From positions 1-64,000 of IMG/VR virus record IMGVR_UViG_3300020711_000298: a DNA stretch of 64,000 nt. One strand, 5' to 3'. Shown here one piece after another: positions 16,679 through 25,496 of this stretch (position 1 is the first letter of the stretch; every line of letters starts with the position of its first letter). The translations under genes and the position numbers were made by a program. The notes under the pieces were generated by a model. That model was not told where the DNA came from and searched no databases. It saw only the letters and a program-made list of their open reading frames with translations. The DNA comes from a virus.

Positions 16679-18049
16679 ATGGCAACAAACAGAGATTTGC
16701 TAAAACAAGCCATTGCTGATGCTAAAACAATTAAAGAAACAGCTATCACCAATGCAAAAGCCGCTCTTGAAGAATCATTTGCCCCTTACCTAAGAGAAAA
16801 ATTAGCTGCTAAACTAGCTGAAATGGACGAAATGGATGAGGAAATGGATGAATCTAAAGAGATGGAAGAAGGTAAAAACCTAAAAGATTCAGGTTACATC
16901 AAATCAGCTAAACATCAAGCTATGAAGAACAACCATTACAAAGTTGAAATGGATGAAAACATGGATGAAGAAATGGATGAAAACATGGATGAAAACTATG
17001 AGGAAATGGACGAAAACAAAGCTACAAAAGCAACTGAAAAAGAAACAGATTACAGAAAAGTAGCAAGACATCAAGCTATGAAGAATAGCCGTTACAAGAC
17101 CGAATTAGATGAAACTATGGATGAAGAAATGGATGAAAACTACGACATGGATGAAAACATGGACGAAGCTAAAAATCCAAAAGATTCAGGCTACACTAAA
17201 ACAGCCAAATATCAAGCCATGAAAAACAGTCATTATGAAACTGAAATGGATGAAACTAAAACCATGGATGAAGAATTAGATGAACTTTTAAGAGAACTAG
17301 ACATGGACGAAGAAATGGATGAAAACATGGATGAAGTAATCAACGACCCTAAAGGTAACGGCGCTCACGGTAACGTAGCTCCAAATGGCCATTCAGACAC
17401 TGATCTAATGGAAGCTAAAGGTGAAGATGATGAAGAAGAAATCAACATCGAAGATATGTCTGAAGAAGATCTTAAAGAATTCATTGAAGAAGTAATTCAT
17501 GAAATGGTTGAAGCTGGTGAATTAGAAGCTGGTCATGAAGGTATGGAAGAAGAACCAGGCTATGAAGGTGAAGAAGGTGAAGAAGAAGTTAAAATGGATG
17601 AACTTTTAGACGAACTTAAAAAGAAAAAAACAGAAAAAGAAGAGTCTAAAATGAAAAAAGAAATGGATGAAATGAAAAAAGAATTAGATGAAGCTTACAG
17701 AGCATTAGCTCAAGTTAAATCTGATCTTAACGAAGCTAATCTATTAAGTTCAAAACTTCTTTACGTTAACAAAATCTTCAAAGCTAAAAACTTAACTGAA
17801 TCTCAAAAGGTTAAAGTATTAAATGCTTTTGATAAAGCAAAAAATAAAAATGAAGCTAAATTAGTTTACGAAACAGTATTAGGAAACTTAAACACACAAT
17901 CAACTAAATCTCCTATGAATGAATCAGTAAGAAGTATCGCTTCAAAAGTTATAACTGGTAATAGTATACAAAATACTAAAAAACCAATCATTGAAGTTAA
18001 TTCAGCTTTCGCAAGAATGCAACAATTAGCTGGTATTAAAAAGAAATAA
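16679..18049 (+). CDS. gp22: Prohead scaffold/core protein (gp22-like)
   Basis: Internal scaffold that shapes the prohead and is then degraded. Very acidic and Met/Glu/Asp-rich, it contains three imperfect repeats (about residues 66-113, 121-163 and 165-197), each with a (K/R)(H/Y)QAMKN.(H/R)Y core followed by runs of MDE. A long coiled-coil-like helix follows (about 300-350). The C-terminus ends FARMQQLAGIKKK, resembling scaffold ends in marine T4-like phages. I chose ATG 16679; an upstream in-frame TTG at 16667 is less likely. The position between gp21-like and capsid genes supports the call. Confidence 0.85.
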   Translation: MATNRDLLKQAIADAKTIKETAITNAKAALEESFAPYLREKLAAKLAEMDEMDEEMDESKEMEEGKNLKDSGYIKSAKHQAMKNNHYKVEMDENMDEEMDENMDENYEEMDENKATKATEKETDYRKVARHQAMKNSRYKTELDETMDEEMDENYDMDENMDEAKNPKDSGYTKTAKYQAMKNSHYETEMDETKTMDEELDELLRELDMDEEMDENMDEVINDPKGNGAHGNVAPNGHSDTDLMEAKGEDDEEEINIEDMSEEDLKEFIEEVIHEMVEAGELEAGHEGMEEEPGYEGEEGEEEVKMDELLDELKKKKTEKEESKMKKEMDEMKKELDEAYRALAQVKSDLNEANLLSSKLLYVNKIFKAKNLTESQKVKVLNAFDKAKNKNEAKLVYETVLGNLNTQSTKSPMNESVRSIASKVITGNSIQNTKKPIIEVNSAFARMQQLAGIKKK

Positions 18050-18082
18050 ATAATAATTTAAAAACTAAAAAACACAATTAAA

Positions 18083-19801
18083 ATGAGTCAAATTCAAACA
18101 TTACTTGAATCAGCTAGCCCTTACAAATCCCTGCAAAAAGATGCAGCTAGATTAGCTGGTAAATGGGCTAAAACAGGTCTATTAGAAGGCCTAGACGAGA
18201 CTAACAAAAACAATATGTCTCTTATGCTTGAAAACCAAGCTAAACAATTAGTAACTGAGGTATCATCAACTGGTACAGGTGCTTTCTTTACCCCAGGTCA
18301 AGGTGAACAATGGGCTGGTATCGCTTTACCTTTAGTACGTAAAGTGTTCGGCCAAATCGCCGCTAAAGAATTCGTTTCTGTACAACCAATGAACTTACCT
18401 TCTGGTCTAGTATTCTTCCTAGATTTCCAATACGGAAATACTAAGAATCCATTCTCTGCTGGTAACTCTTTATATGGTACTAGAAGTGCAGATTCTGGTT
18501 CTAAATACCCATTCTCAACATCTGATACTGCAGGTGGTCTTTATGGAACAGGTCGTTTTGCTTATTCTACAAACCAATTCTCATCTTCATTATTAGGTCT
18601 ATTATCAGGTTCAACTGGTGCTCCAGCTTCTCAATATACTGGTTCAGTTGGTGCTGTAACAAGTTGGGGTGAATTAAACTACGATTCAAACTATTCAGCT
18701 TCTTTAGCTGCTGGTAACATCTTAAAAGCTCAAATCTCTACTTCAGTAATGTCTAACTACGATGTAGATGCAGTTCGTGCATTTTATTTAGTATCTGGTT
18801 CTGCTACTACTGAAACTGGTGTTAGTGTAATCACAACTGCTGCTAGCTTACCTGCATTTACTAGTGTAAATACTGCTGGTACTATCATCACTTTATACTT
18901 TACTGGTTCTGGTGCTGCTTTAGCTGCTACTGGTTCTTATACCCTATACTACAACAAATTAACTAACGATAACCAACGTGGTGATTTTGAAGACACTGCA
19001 ACTGGTACATTCTCAGTACCAAACGCTGATAGCAACACTTCAATAGTAATACCAGAAATCAACATTGATATGGTATCTAGTGAAATTACAGCTAAAACTA
19101 AAAAGTTAAAAGCTGTATGGACTCCTGAGTTCGCTCAAGACTTAAACGCTTACCAAAATATCGATGCTGAAGCTGAATTAACTAATATGTTAAGTGAGTA
19201 CATTTCAATGGAAATTGATTTAGAAATCTTAGATATGTTAATTGAAGATGCTGCAACAACTGATTACTGGTCAGCTATTAACAACACTTCAGTAACTGCT
19301 GCTGGTGGTGTAAGCGCAACTAGCTTAGGTTTCTATAACACACAAGGTCAATGGTTCCAAACACTTGGTACTAAAGTACAAAAAATAAGCAACCGTATTC
19401 ACCAGTTAACTCTACGTGGTGGTGCTAATTTTATGGTGTTATCTCCAACTATTGCTACTATCATCGAATCAATTCCTGGTTTTGCTTCTAACCACAACGG
19501 TGAAGCTGATCAAATGGAATATGCTTTTGGTGTACAAAAAGTTGGTTCATTCAACGGACGTTACCAAGTTTACAAAAATCCATATATGACTGAAAACGTA
19601 ATATTAATGGGTTATCGTGGTAAACAATTCTTAGAAGCTGGTGCTGTATTTGCTCCATATATTCCATTAATTATGACTCCTCTAGTGTACGATCCTAATA
19701 CCTTCACTCCACGTAAAGGTCTATTAACTCGTTACGCTAAGAAGATGTTACGTCCTGAATTCTATGCTAAGATCTATGTAAATGGTTTAACTACCCTTTA
19801 A
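18083..19801 (+). CDS. gp23: Major capsid protein (gp23-like)
   Basis: Main shell protein of the head, 572 residues against 521 in T4. The N-terminal ~59 residues look like the removable propeptide. The predicted cut is after E59 in QLVTE|VSSTGTG, aligning with the T4 site FLTE|A. Conserved segments then follow: ALPLVRKVF, VSVQPMNLPSG, later KKLKAVWTPEFAQDL, and GNFMVLSPTIATIIESIPGF-like text near the C-terminus. A Ser/Gly-rich insertion (about 120-210) is likely surface exposed. Codons ending in C are noticeably commoner than in neighbouring genes, as expected for very high expression. It ends in a strong terminator. Confidence 0.95.
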   Translation: MSQIQTLLESASPYKSLQKDAARLAGKWAKTGLLEGLDETNKNNMSLMLENQAKQLVTEVSSTGTGAFFTPGQGEQWAGIALPLVRKVFGQIAAKEFVSVQPMNLPSGLVFFLDFQYGNTKNPFSAGNSLYGTRSADSGSKYPFSTSDTAGGLYGTGRFAYSTNQFSSSLLGLLSGSTGAPASQYTGSVGAVTSWGELNYDSNYSASLAAGNILKAQISTSVMSNYDVDAVRAFYLVSGSATTETGVSVITTAASLPAFTSVNTAGTIITLYFTGSGAALAATGSYTLYYNKLTNDNQRGDFEDTATGTFSVPNADSNTSIVIPEINIDMVSSEITAKTKKLKAVWTPEFAQDLNAYQNIDAEAELTNMLSEYISMEIDLEILDMLIEDAATTDYWSAINNTSVTAAGGVSATSLGFYNTQGQWFQTLGTKVQKISNRIHQLTLRGGANFMVLSPTIATIIESIPGFASNHNGEADQMEYAFGVQKVGSFNGRYQVYKNPYMTENVILMGYRGKQFLEAGAVFAPYIPLIMTPLVYDPNTFTPRKGLLTRYAKKMLRPEFYAKIYVNGLTTL

Positions 19802-19823
19802 TCTAGAATAGATAAATTAAATT

Positions 19824-19851
19824 AAGCCCGGGTTTTCCCGGGCTTTTTTTT
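19824..19851 (+). terminator. Rho-independent terminator after the capsid gene
   Basis: Perfect GC-rich 9-bp stem AAGCCCGGG (19824-19832) / CCCGGGCTT (19837-19845), TTTT loop, then a T run. It is the strongest terminator in the window. Confidence 0.95.
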
Positions 19852-19864
19852 ACTATTTTATTCA

Positions 19865-19872
19865 TATTTATA
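19865..19872 (+). promoter_or_regulatory. Late-type motif TATTTATA before phoH
   Basis: CATATTTATA ends 20 bases before ATG 19893; core TATTTATA is intact. Confidence 0.4.
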
Positions 19873-19892
19873 TTAGAACCAAGTTTTTATAA

Positions 19893-20561
19893 ATGCGAGA
19901 ACCAAACCGTGAACGTAAAAGTGAAATAAAGTCTATTAATTCTGTTCAACTTAATGAAGAACAAAAAGAAGCCAAACGTTTAATAATAGACAACCAAATT
20001 GTTATAGTAACAGGCAGAGCAGGTAGTGGTAAAAGTTTAGTATGTGCTCAATCAGCCTTAGATTTTCTTAAGAAAAAACAAATAAATTGCATATACAATA
20101 CACGCGCAGCTATTGAGGTGGGTAAAAGTTTAGGTTTCCTTCCAGGAAGTTTAAATGAAAAATTTGATCCTTATATGGAAGCTTTATTGGAAAATCTAAA
20201 CAAATGTTGTACTGATAAAAACGAAGTATCAAAATTGTTAGAAGATGAAAAAATAAAAGCACTTCCTGTACAATTTATTCGTGGTAAAACAATTGATGAT
20301 ATATTAATTGTAGAAGAAGCACAAAATCTTACCAAGGCCGAAATGTTAGCTATATTAACTCGTTTAGGTAAAACGGGAAAAATCGTGATAAACGGAGATA
20401 ACGAGCAAACCGACATAAAATCACCTACCGGCGAAATTAACGGCTTAACTTACGCAATTGAGCTATCTAAAAAAATTGAAGAAATTAAATGGATTAAACT
20501 TCAAACAAACCATCGTTCAGACCTAGTTGGAAAAATATTAGATTACGAATATGGAAAATAA
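19893..20561 (+). CDS. phoH: PhoH-like ATPase
   Basis: P-loop ATPase of the PhoH family, very common in T4-like marine phages. Walker A is GRAGSGKS (residues 41-48) and Walker B is ILIVEEAQN (137-145), followed by INGDNEQTD and LQTNHRSDLV, as in helicase superfamily 1-related PhoH proteins. Its role in infection is not settled; RNA or phosphate-stress functions have been proposed for the family. At 222 residues it is the usual compact phage form. It is flanked by terminators on both sides and so forms its own transcription unit. Confidence 0.93.
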   Translation: MREPNRERKSEIKSINSVQLNEEQKEAKRLIIDNQIVIVTGRAGSGKSLVCAQSALDFLKKKQINCIYNTRAAIEVGKSLGFLPGSLNEKFDPYMEALLENLNKCCTDKNEVSKLLEDEKIKALPVQFIRGKTIDDILIVEEAQNLTKAEMLAILTRLGKTGKIVINGDNEQTDIKSPTGEINGLTYAIELSKKIEEIKWIKLQTNHRSDLVGKILDYEYGK

Positions 20562-20587
20562 ATTAAAACATATTTATTATAATGCAT

Positions 20588-20615
20588 AAGGGTTCTAAAT
20601 TAGAACCCTTTTTTT
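20588..20615 (+). terminator. Rho-independent terminator after phoH
   Basis: Perfect 10-bp stem AAGGGTTCTA (20588-20597) / TAGAACCCTT (20601-20610), AAT loop, T tail running straight into the late-type motif at 20616. Confidence 0.93.
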
Positions 20616-20625
20616 AATATTTATA
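20616..20625 (+). promoter_or_regulatory. Late-type motif AATATTTATA
   Basis: Exact motif ending 12 bases before ATG 20638, immediately after the phoH terminator. A promoter is needed here, because the terminator blocks read-through. Confidence 0.65.
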
Positions 20626-20637
20626 AATAAAACAACC

Positions 20638-21789
20638 ATGAATGTACCTATTTGGCCTGGATCATCATCATTCACAACAGGTTCTACACCTTTTGGATTT
20701 TATGATAATGATACTCAATTTCAAACAGATGCCGATAAAGTAGCTAAATTTTGTGCTCAACGTTTAGGTTATCCTATTCAAGAAGTTGAATTACAAGCTA
20801 TAAATTTTTATACTGCCTTTGAAGAAGCTGTTACTACTTACGGTAATGAGCTTTATGCTTTCCAAGTAAGAGATAATATGCTTACATTAGAAGGTACTTC
20901 CGCTAATAATTCTTTAAATAATGCTTTAATAACACCAAGTTTAGCAAATATAATTAGACTATCAGAACAATATGGTGTAGAATCAGGAGTAGGTGGAAAT
21001 GTAACTTGGTATAGTGGTTCAATAGCTTTAACATCAAGTATACAAGACTATGACTTAAATGTTTGGGCAGTTTCTCAAAGTATTACTGGTGGAATTGAAA
21101 TTAAAAGAGTATTTTATTATCCACCACCTGCTGTTAACCAATTATATAATCCACTTTTAGGTGGTATTGGTTTTAGTAATTTAGGTGGTGTACCTGCAGC
21201 TGGTGCTTATGGTTTAGGATATGGTACTACAAGTTATTTAATGGTACCTACAAGTTTAACTATACAAGCAGCACAAGCTGTTGAAATGCAAAATACAGTT
21301 GCTTTATCAAATTACTCATTTGAATTAATAAATAATAAATTAAGAATATTCCCTATCCCAACAGGAGATGGAGCTGCTTATTTATATTTTCAATATATTT
21401 TATTAAACGATAGATTAAATAACGCCATCGTTCAAGCATCTGGTAGTGTTACAAACGCATCAAATGCTCCATACAATAACCCTACCTACTCCCAGATAAA
21501 CTCTATTGGTCGTCAATGGATATTTGAATACACTTTAGCAATATCAAAAGAAATGTTAGGATATGTAAGAGGAAAATATAGTACTATTCCTATACCTAAC
21601 TCAAATGTAACACTTAACCAATCAGATTTATTAACTTCTGCTACAGCAACTAAAGATGCTTTAATTCAAAGATTAAGAGAATACTTTGAACAAACATCAA
21701 ATCAAGCTTTACTTGAAAGAAGAGCAGCTGAATCAGTAGCTAGACTTCAAGAAATTTCTTATGTACCAATGCAAATTTTTATAGGATAA
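20638..21789 (+). CDS. gp13: Neck/head-completion protein (gp13-like)
   Basis: A 383-residue protein whose N-terminal third (DADKVAKFCAQRLGYPIQEVEL....FYTAFEEAVTTYGNEL) matches the general pattern of gp13-like neck proteins. A variable Gly/Ser-rich beta region follows. The C-terminus is helical (KEMLGYVRGKYSTIPIPN..LNQSDLL). T4 gp13 is 309 residues. gp13 and gp14 form the neck joining head and tail, and the gp14-like gene lies just downstream, which supports the assignment. A truncated homing-endonuclease frame separates the two. Confidence 0.75.
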   Translation: MNVPIWPGSSSFTTGSTPFGFYDNDTQFQTDADKVAKFCAQRLGYPIQEVELQAINFYTAFEEAVTTYGNELYAFQVRDNMLTLEGTSANNSLNNALITPSLANIIRLSEQYGVESGVGGNVTWYSGSIALTSSIQDYDLNVWAVSQSITGGIEIKRVFYYPPPAVNQLYNPLLGGIGFSNLGGVPAAGAYGLGYGTTSYLMVPTSLTIQAAQAVEMQNTVALSNYSFELINNKLRIFPIPTGDGAAYLYFQYILLNDRLNNAIVQASGSVTNASNAPYNNPTYSQINSIGRQWIFEYTLAISKEMLGYVRGKYSTIPIPNSNVTLNQSDLLTSATATKDALIQRLREYFEQTSNQALLERRAAESVARLQEISYVPMQIFIG

Positions 21790-21790
21790 T

Positions 21791-21994
21791 ATGATAGGAA
21801 TATATAAAATAACAAATCCTAATGGGAGAATATATATTGGGCAGTCAACTAATATTGAAGGTAATTTTATTAAAGAATGGAATAGTGGTAAAGAAGCATC
21901 TAATACATTAGGATTATCTCAACCTAATATAAATAGTTGCTGTCATGAAAAGACAAAAACCGCTTTTGGATATAAATGGAAATTTAAAAATTAA
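21791..21994 (+). pseudogene. Internally deleted GIY-YIG homing endonuclease
   Basis: This 67-residue frame begins with a good GIY-YIG start (IGIYKITNPNGRIYIGQS, residues 2-19). It then jumps directly into the C-terminal NUMOD1-like module (GNFIKEWNSGKEAS to AFGYKWKFKN). The catalytic Glu region and central DNA-binding part are absent, so it cannot be an active nuclease of the usual type. It begins two bases after the gp13-like stop, and the gp14-like gene starts five bases after it. It is an open frame and might still be expressed as a small DNA-binding peptide. Confidence 0.7.
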
Positions 21995-21999
21995 AATAT

Positions 22000-22524
22000 A
22001 TGTGCGCTTTATTCGGTTCAGCTAGAGATATTAGCATGTTCAGATACGTGAACAGAGAATTAATGGGAAACATTATTTCTCAAGAGTGTGTTTATTATAA
22101 ACATAATTTAGTTAAAACATCTGTTAACATATATGGTGAAGCAGCTGAGGGAAGATATTTCCAAGAACCAGTTATTTTAAATTGTTTAATAGAAAGAAAA
22201 GACCAAAATTATTCATCTGATGGTATAGGTGTAGATTTCGAATGGGGAAATGATTTCTCATTCCTTATTGATGATTTAACAGATGCTAATTTATACCCTG
22301 AAGTTGGAGATATTATTATGTATCAAGAAGGATACTTTGAAAATGTTAAAATAATAACTAACCAACAATTTATGGGTAAAGATCCAAATTATCCATACAC
22401 TGATTCTTCAGGTAATAACCCATTAAATCCAGGATTAAATTACTTTGGTTACAACACTTCAGTAATTTGCCAAACCAGATATGTACCTCAAGATCTTGTT
22501 AACATTGTTAAAGCTAGATTATAA
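22000..22524 (+). CDS. gp14: Neck protein (gp14-like)
   Basis: Neck protein that works with gp13 to close the head and receive the tail. At 174 residues it is shorter than T4 gp14 (256). Recognisable text includes ELMGNIISQECVYYK, VDFEWGNDFSFLIDDL, YPEVGDIIMYQEGYFEV-like and the C-terminal TRYVPQDLVNIVKARL. The gene overlaps the following one by one base (TAATG), indicating coupled translation. Confidence 0.82.
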   Translation: MCALFGSARDISMFRYVNRELMGNIISQECVYYKHNLVKTSVNIYGEAAEGRYFQEPVILNCLIERKDQNYSSDGIGVDFEWGNDFSFLIDDLTDANLYPEVGDIIMYQEGYFENVKIITNQQFMGKDPNYPYTDSSGNNPLNPGLNYFGYNTSVICQTRYVPQDLVNIVKARL

Positions 22525-23489
22525 TGACTACTCAAGGCAAAACACCCATACCTAAAACCCAAAAAGAAATAAGTATTGGATTACAAACACCTACAGACCC
22601 AACAGCAGGTAATCCAAATTATTCATCTACAAACCCAAATGTTAATAGAGCTTTACAAACTTCTTTTAAAGGAGACACTGTAAAACCTTTTAGTATTGGT
22701 ATTAAAGATATAGATGAGGCTATTTTATATTATTTTCAAAATGTAATACAACCTTTTGTAATACAAAATGGAGAAAGATTACCTGTACCTGTAATATATG
22801 GTTCTCCTGAAAGATGGAAATCAATGCAAAAAGATGGTTATTATAGAGATTCTAAAGGAAAAGCAATGTTTCCTTTAATTGTATTTAAAAGAGATTCAAT
22901 TGATAAAAATAGAACAATAGCTAATAAATTAGACGCGAATTCTCCTCAAAATTTTGGGGTATTTACTAAAAAATATTCAACCAAAGATGCTTATTCTAAC
23001 TTTAATGTTTTAAACAATAGAACACCTGAAAAAACATACTATGCAACTATAATGCCAGACTACGTTACTATAGAATATAGTTGTACTATATTTACTTATT
23101 ACGTAGAACAACTAAACAAAATAGTAGAAGCAATTAATTACGCTTCAGACGCATATTGGGGAGATCCAGAAAGATATAAATTCCAAGCTAGAATAGATTC
23201 ATTTGGTACAATAAGTGAATTAGCAGATTCAGAAGAAAGAGCAGTGAAAAGTACATTTAATATTAAATTATATGGGCATATAATACCTGATATTATTCAA
23301 AAAGATTTAAGTGCAATAAAGAAATTTAGAGACAAATCAAAAATAATATTTTCTATCGAAGCTACTTCTAATGATGCTATTCTTACTGGTACTGTTAATC
23401 CTGATGGTACAGCTACAGCTCTTAAACAAAAAGAAGCAGAAAGAGCTGTTCAAATAGATCAATCTACATCTAGAGCAACAATAATATAA
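22524..23489 (+). CDS. gp15: Tail completion/sheath-stabilising protein (gp15-like, tentative)
   Basis: A 321-residue protein. The core (FSIGIKDIDEAILYYFQNVIQPFV...GERLPVPVIYGSPERWKSMQKDGYYRDSKGK) resembles phage proteins placed after gp14 and annotated as proximal tail sheath stabilisers; T4 gp15 has 272 residues. MPDYVTIEYSCTIFTYYVEQ.NKIVEAINY supports a tail-end fold. Position right after the neck genes agrees. Identity is by pattern and context, not by an alignment. Confidence 0.65.
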   Translation: MTTQGKTPIPKTQKEISIGLQTPTDPTAGNPNYSSTNPNVNRALQTSFKGDTVKPFSIGIKDIDEAILYYFQNVIQPFVIQNGERLPVPVIYGSPERWKSMQKDGYYRDSKGKAMFPLIVFKRDSIDKNRTIANKLDANSPQNFGVFTKKYSTKDAYSNFNVLNNRTPEKTYYATIMPDYVTIEYSCTIFTYYVEQLNKIVEAINYASDAYWGDPERYKFQARIDSFGTISELADSEERAVKSTFNIKLYGHIIPDIIQKDLSAIKKFRDKSKIIFSIEATSNDAILTGTVNPDGTATALKQKEAERAVQIDQSTSRATII

Positions 23490-23490
23490 T

Positions 23491-23500
23491 AATATTTATA
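23491..23500 (+). promoter_or_regulatory. Late-type motif AATATTTATA
   Basis: Exact motif just after the preceding stop; ends 17 bases before ATG 23518. Confidence 0.55.
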
Positions 23501-23517
23501 CAAAAACAAAATAATTA

Positions 23518-23976
23518 ATGGCTAGAGTTAGATTTTTAGATCAAGTACCAGTTAGTGCATACACCATAGAAGGTGGTACAGTAGCAACAACTGCGTCTTA
23601 TGCTATAAACGCTCTAAGTGCTTCATATGCTTCAGGTAGTACAAGTTCATCTTACGCTTTAACAGCCTCATATGTTGCTGGATTAAATTTATCTCAAATA
23701 TCAACAGGTAGCATTACAGCCAGTGTTAATGTTGATCCAAATAGTTTATTTTTAATTAAATCTGGAAGTATACCATATATTAATATAAGCAGCAGCGGTA
23801 ACACAGACGTATATAGTAACCTGTTTATAGTAAGAAACTTCACAACAAAACAACCTATATTAACAGTAAGTCAAAGCATAATTCAGATAGCAACACAATC
23901 GTTAGCACCGACAGGAGCAACGGTTGCAGGAACTATATGGTTTACTTCATCTTCTTTTTATGTGGGGTTAGAATAA
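23518..23976 (+). CDS. Short fibre-type protein with SASYA repeats
   Basis: A 152-residue protein opening MARVRFLDQVPVSAYT and continuing with ATTASYAINALSASYASGSTSSSYALTASY-type repeats (quoted in part), then a beta-rich C-terminus ending TSSSFYVGLE. The repeat family is shared with the fibres at 24026, 25834 and 30233, so these are related appendage proteins. Probably a short tail or whisker fibre; the exact virion position is unknown. Confidence 0.65.
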   Translation: MARVRFLDQVPVSAYTIEGGTVATTASYAINALSASYASGSTSSSYALTASYVAGLNLSQISTGSITASVNVDPNSLFLIKSGSIPYINISSSGNTDVYSNLFIVRNFTTKQPILTVSQSIIQIATQSLAPTGATVAGTIWFTSSSFYVGLE

Positions 23977-23979
23977 CAT

Positions 23980-23989
23980 AATATTTATA
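23980..23989 (+). promoter_or_regulatory. Late-type motif AATATTTATA
   Basis: Exact motif followed by ACAAAAACAAAA, identical in flank to the motif at 23491. It ends 36 bases before ATG 24026. Confidence 0.5.
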
Positions 23990-24025
23990 CAAAAACAAAA
24001 CATTAACAATTAAAATACAACAACA

Positions 24026-25279
24026 ATGGCAACAGCACAATGGAGAAAAGTCATAGTTTCAGGTAGTTCAGCTAACTTGTCAAATTTACAAGTAGATGGT
24101 TTAACTTCAGGACAAGTAGTAATAGGTGGAGGTTCAGGTAGTAACCTTTCAACAACTGCAATAAATGGTACAGGTAATATTTTAGCAACAACAGGTGCAA
24201 CAGGTGTAGCAATATCTGGAGCTTTTAGTGGCTCATTTACTGGTGCTATTACAACATCATTATCAAATGCAAGTCAACCTTACTATGTAGCTTATAATAC
24301 AGCTAGCGGTACATTATCATACGCAGGTACTGGTTCATTTACAGCAGCAACAGCATCATATGTAACTAGTTCTAACGTTTATGGACCTTATGGTTCTAAC
24401 TCTATATTATCTGCTTCTTATGCTTCAGGTAGTACAAGTGCTTCTTACGCCTCAACTGCTACTTCAGCATCTTACGCCTCAAACGCTACATCAGCATCAT
24501 ACGCTTTAAATGCCACTTCAGCATCATACGCTTTAAATGCTACTTCTGCATCTTATGCTCTTAGTGCTTCATATGCTACAAGTGCATCTTATGCTATATC
24601 AACATCTGTTGCTATATCATCTTCATATGCTTTATCAGCTTCATATGCTCCAACAGCTGGTTCTACAATAGCGGCCTTGACTCAAGGTACTGGTATAACA
24701 GCATTTACATACAGTGGTTCTGTTGCTCAAACAGTAGCAGTAAGTGGTGCTTCATCATTAAGCACAAACTATATAACGAAATGGACAGGTGCTGCATTTG
24801 CAAACTCAAGCATAACAGATAATGGTACAACAGTTTCTGTAGGTGGTGGTAACTTTACAGTAACTACAGCTACTGGTGATACAACAATTGCAGGTAACTT
24901 AACAGTAAATGGTACAGCATCATTTATTAACACACAAAATTTATACGTTAAAGACGCATTCATAGTTGTAGCTAGTGGTTCAACAACAGCAACAGACGGT
25001 GGTTTTATAGTACAATATAATACTGGTTCTGGTACTAATGGATCTGGTTCAGCATTTTATTTAAGAAATTCAGGTGGCGTTTATGGTAACTATGGTCGTT
25101 TCGCAGTAGCATATGATCAAACAGGATCTGTAACTAACGTTACTCCAGATCAATATGTAGTAACAGTATCTTCATCAGCTGGTTCTCCAACAGGTAATCC
25201 AGTTTGGGGTGGTGCAACTTATGGATTTGGTAATATGTATGTTAACAGTTCTACAAGTGATATTTATATTTACGCTTAA
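24026..25279 (+). CDS. Tail fibre protein with SASYA repeats
   Basis: A 417-residue fibre protein. The N-terminal module W-RKVIVSGSSANLSNLQVD closely matches W-KKVILSGSSANLNSLTVD of the large fibre at 25834, suggesting a common virion attachment module. Residues ~130-205 are a tandem array of about ten ATSASYA(L/S)NA-type repeats. The C-terminal part holds GDTTIAGNLTVNGTASFINTQN-like and VKDAFIVVASGSTTATDGG segments common in fibre shafts. Likely receptor-binding or shaft component. Confidence 0.8.
   Translation: MATAQWRKVIVSGSSANLSNLQVDGLTSGQVVIGGGSGSNLSTTAINGTGNILATTGATGVAISGAFSGSFTGAITTSLSNASQPYYVAYNTASGTLSYAGTGSFTAATASYVTSSNVYGPYGSNSILSASYASGSTSASYASTATSASYASNATSASYALNATSASYALNATSASYALSASYATSASYAISTSVAISSSYALSASYAPTAGSTIAALTQGTGITAFTYSGSVAQTVAVSGASSLSTNYITKWTGAAFANSSITDNGTTVSVGGGNFTVTTATGDTTIAGNLTVNGTASFINTQNLYVKDAFIVVASGSTTATDGGFIVQYNTGSGTNGSGSAFYLRNSGGVYGNYGRFAVAYDQTGSVTNVTPDQYVVTVSSSAGSPTGNPVWGGATYGFGNMYVNSSTSDIYIYA
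24424..24660 (+). repeat. SASYA-coding repeat array
   Basis: About ten head-to-tail copies of a 24-30 base unit encoding ATSASYALNA variants. Copies differ mainly at third codon positions (TCA/TCT/AGT, TAC/TAT), so protein sequence has been kept while DNA drifted. Similar arrays occur at about 27,460-27,800 and 28,340-28,740. Confidence 0.85.
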
Positions 25280-25296
25280 TAAAATATTAATTAGTT

Positions 25297-25491
25297 ATGG
25301 GTTTAACAACAGGAAAATTAGTAGTAATAAGTAATCCCCAACCAACTCCAGATGAAACTAAACTAAACATCTCGGAGTTGGTTTTTTTATTAAACATAGT
25401 AAAACAATCAACATTTGTAGGAGAACACGTTGAATTAGTTTACAATACAGTATTAAAATTACAAAATCAATATTTAGAACAAAATAAATAA
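25297..25491 (+). CDS. Small protein with a terminator inside its gene
   Basis: A 64-residue frame; the C-terminal half (ISELVFLLNIVKQSTFVGEHVELVYN) looks like a genuine helical protein. Bases 25342-25388 inside it form a textbook terminator hairpin with a T tail, coding for PTPDETKLNISELVF. Either the gene is read only when the hairpin is translated through, or the N-terminal part is the spacer of the upstream fibre operon. Function unknown. Confidence 0.5.
   Translation: MGLTTGKLVVISNPQPTPDETKLNISELVFLLNIVKQSTFVGEHVELVYNTVLKLQNQYLEQNK
25342..25390 (+). terminator. Terminator hairpin inside a small ORF
   Basis: CCAACTCC+AGATG (25342-25354) pairs with CATCT+GGAGTTGG (25368-25381) with one bulged C, around a 13-base loop. 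TTTTTTT (25382-25388) follows directly. It lies 63 bases after the fibre gene stop and would end that transcript. Confidence 0.8.
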
Positions 25492-25496
25492 ATGTT

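Noticed and set aside
20638-22524. Neck genes interrupted by an intron
   Set aside because: An endonuclease remnant lies between the gp13-like and gp14-like genes, but both flanking genes are complete with proper starts and stops, so there is no sign of a split gene.
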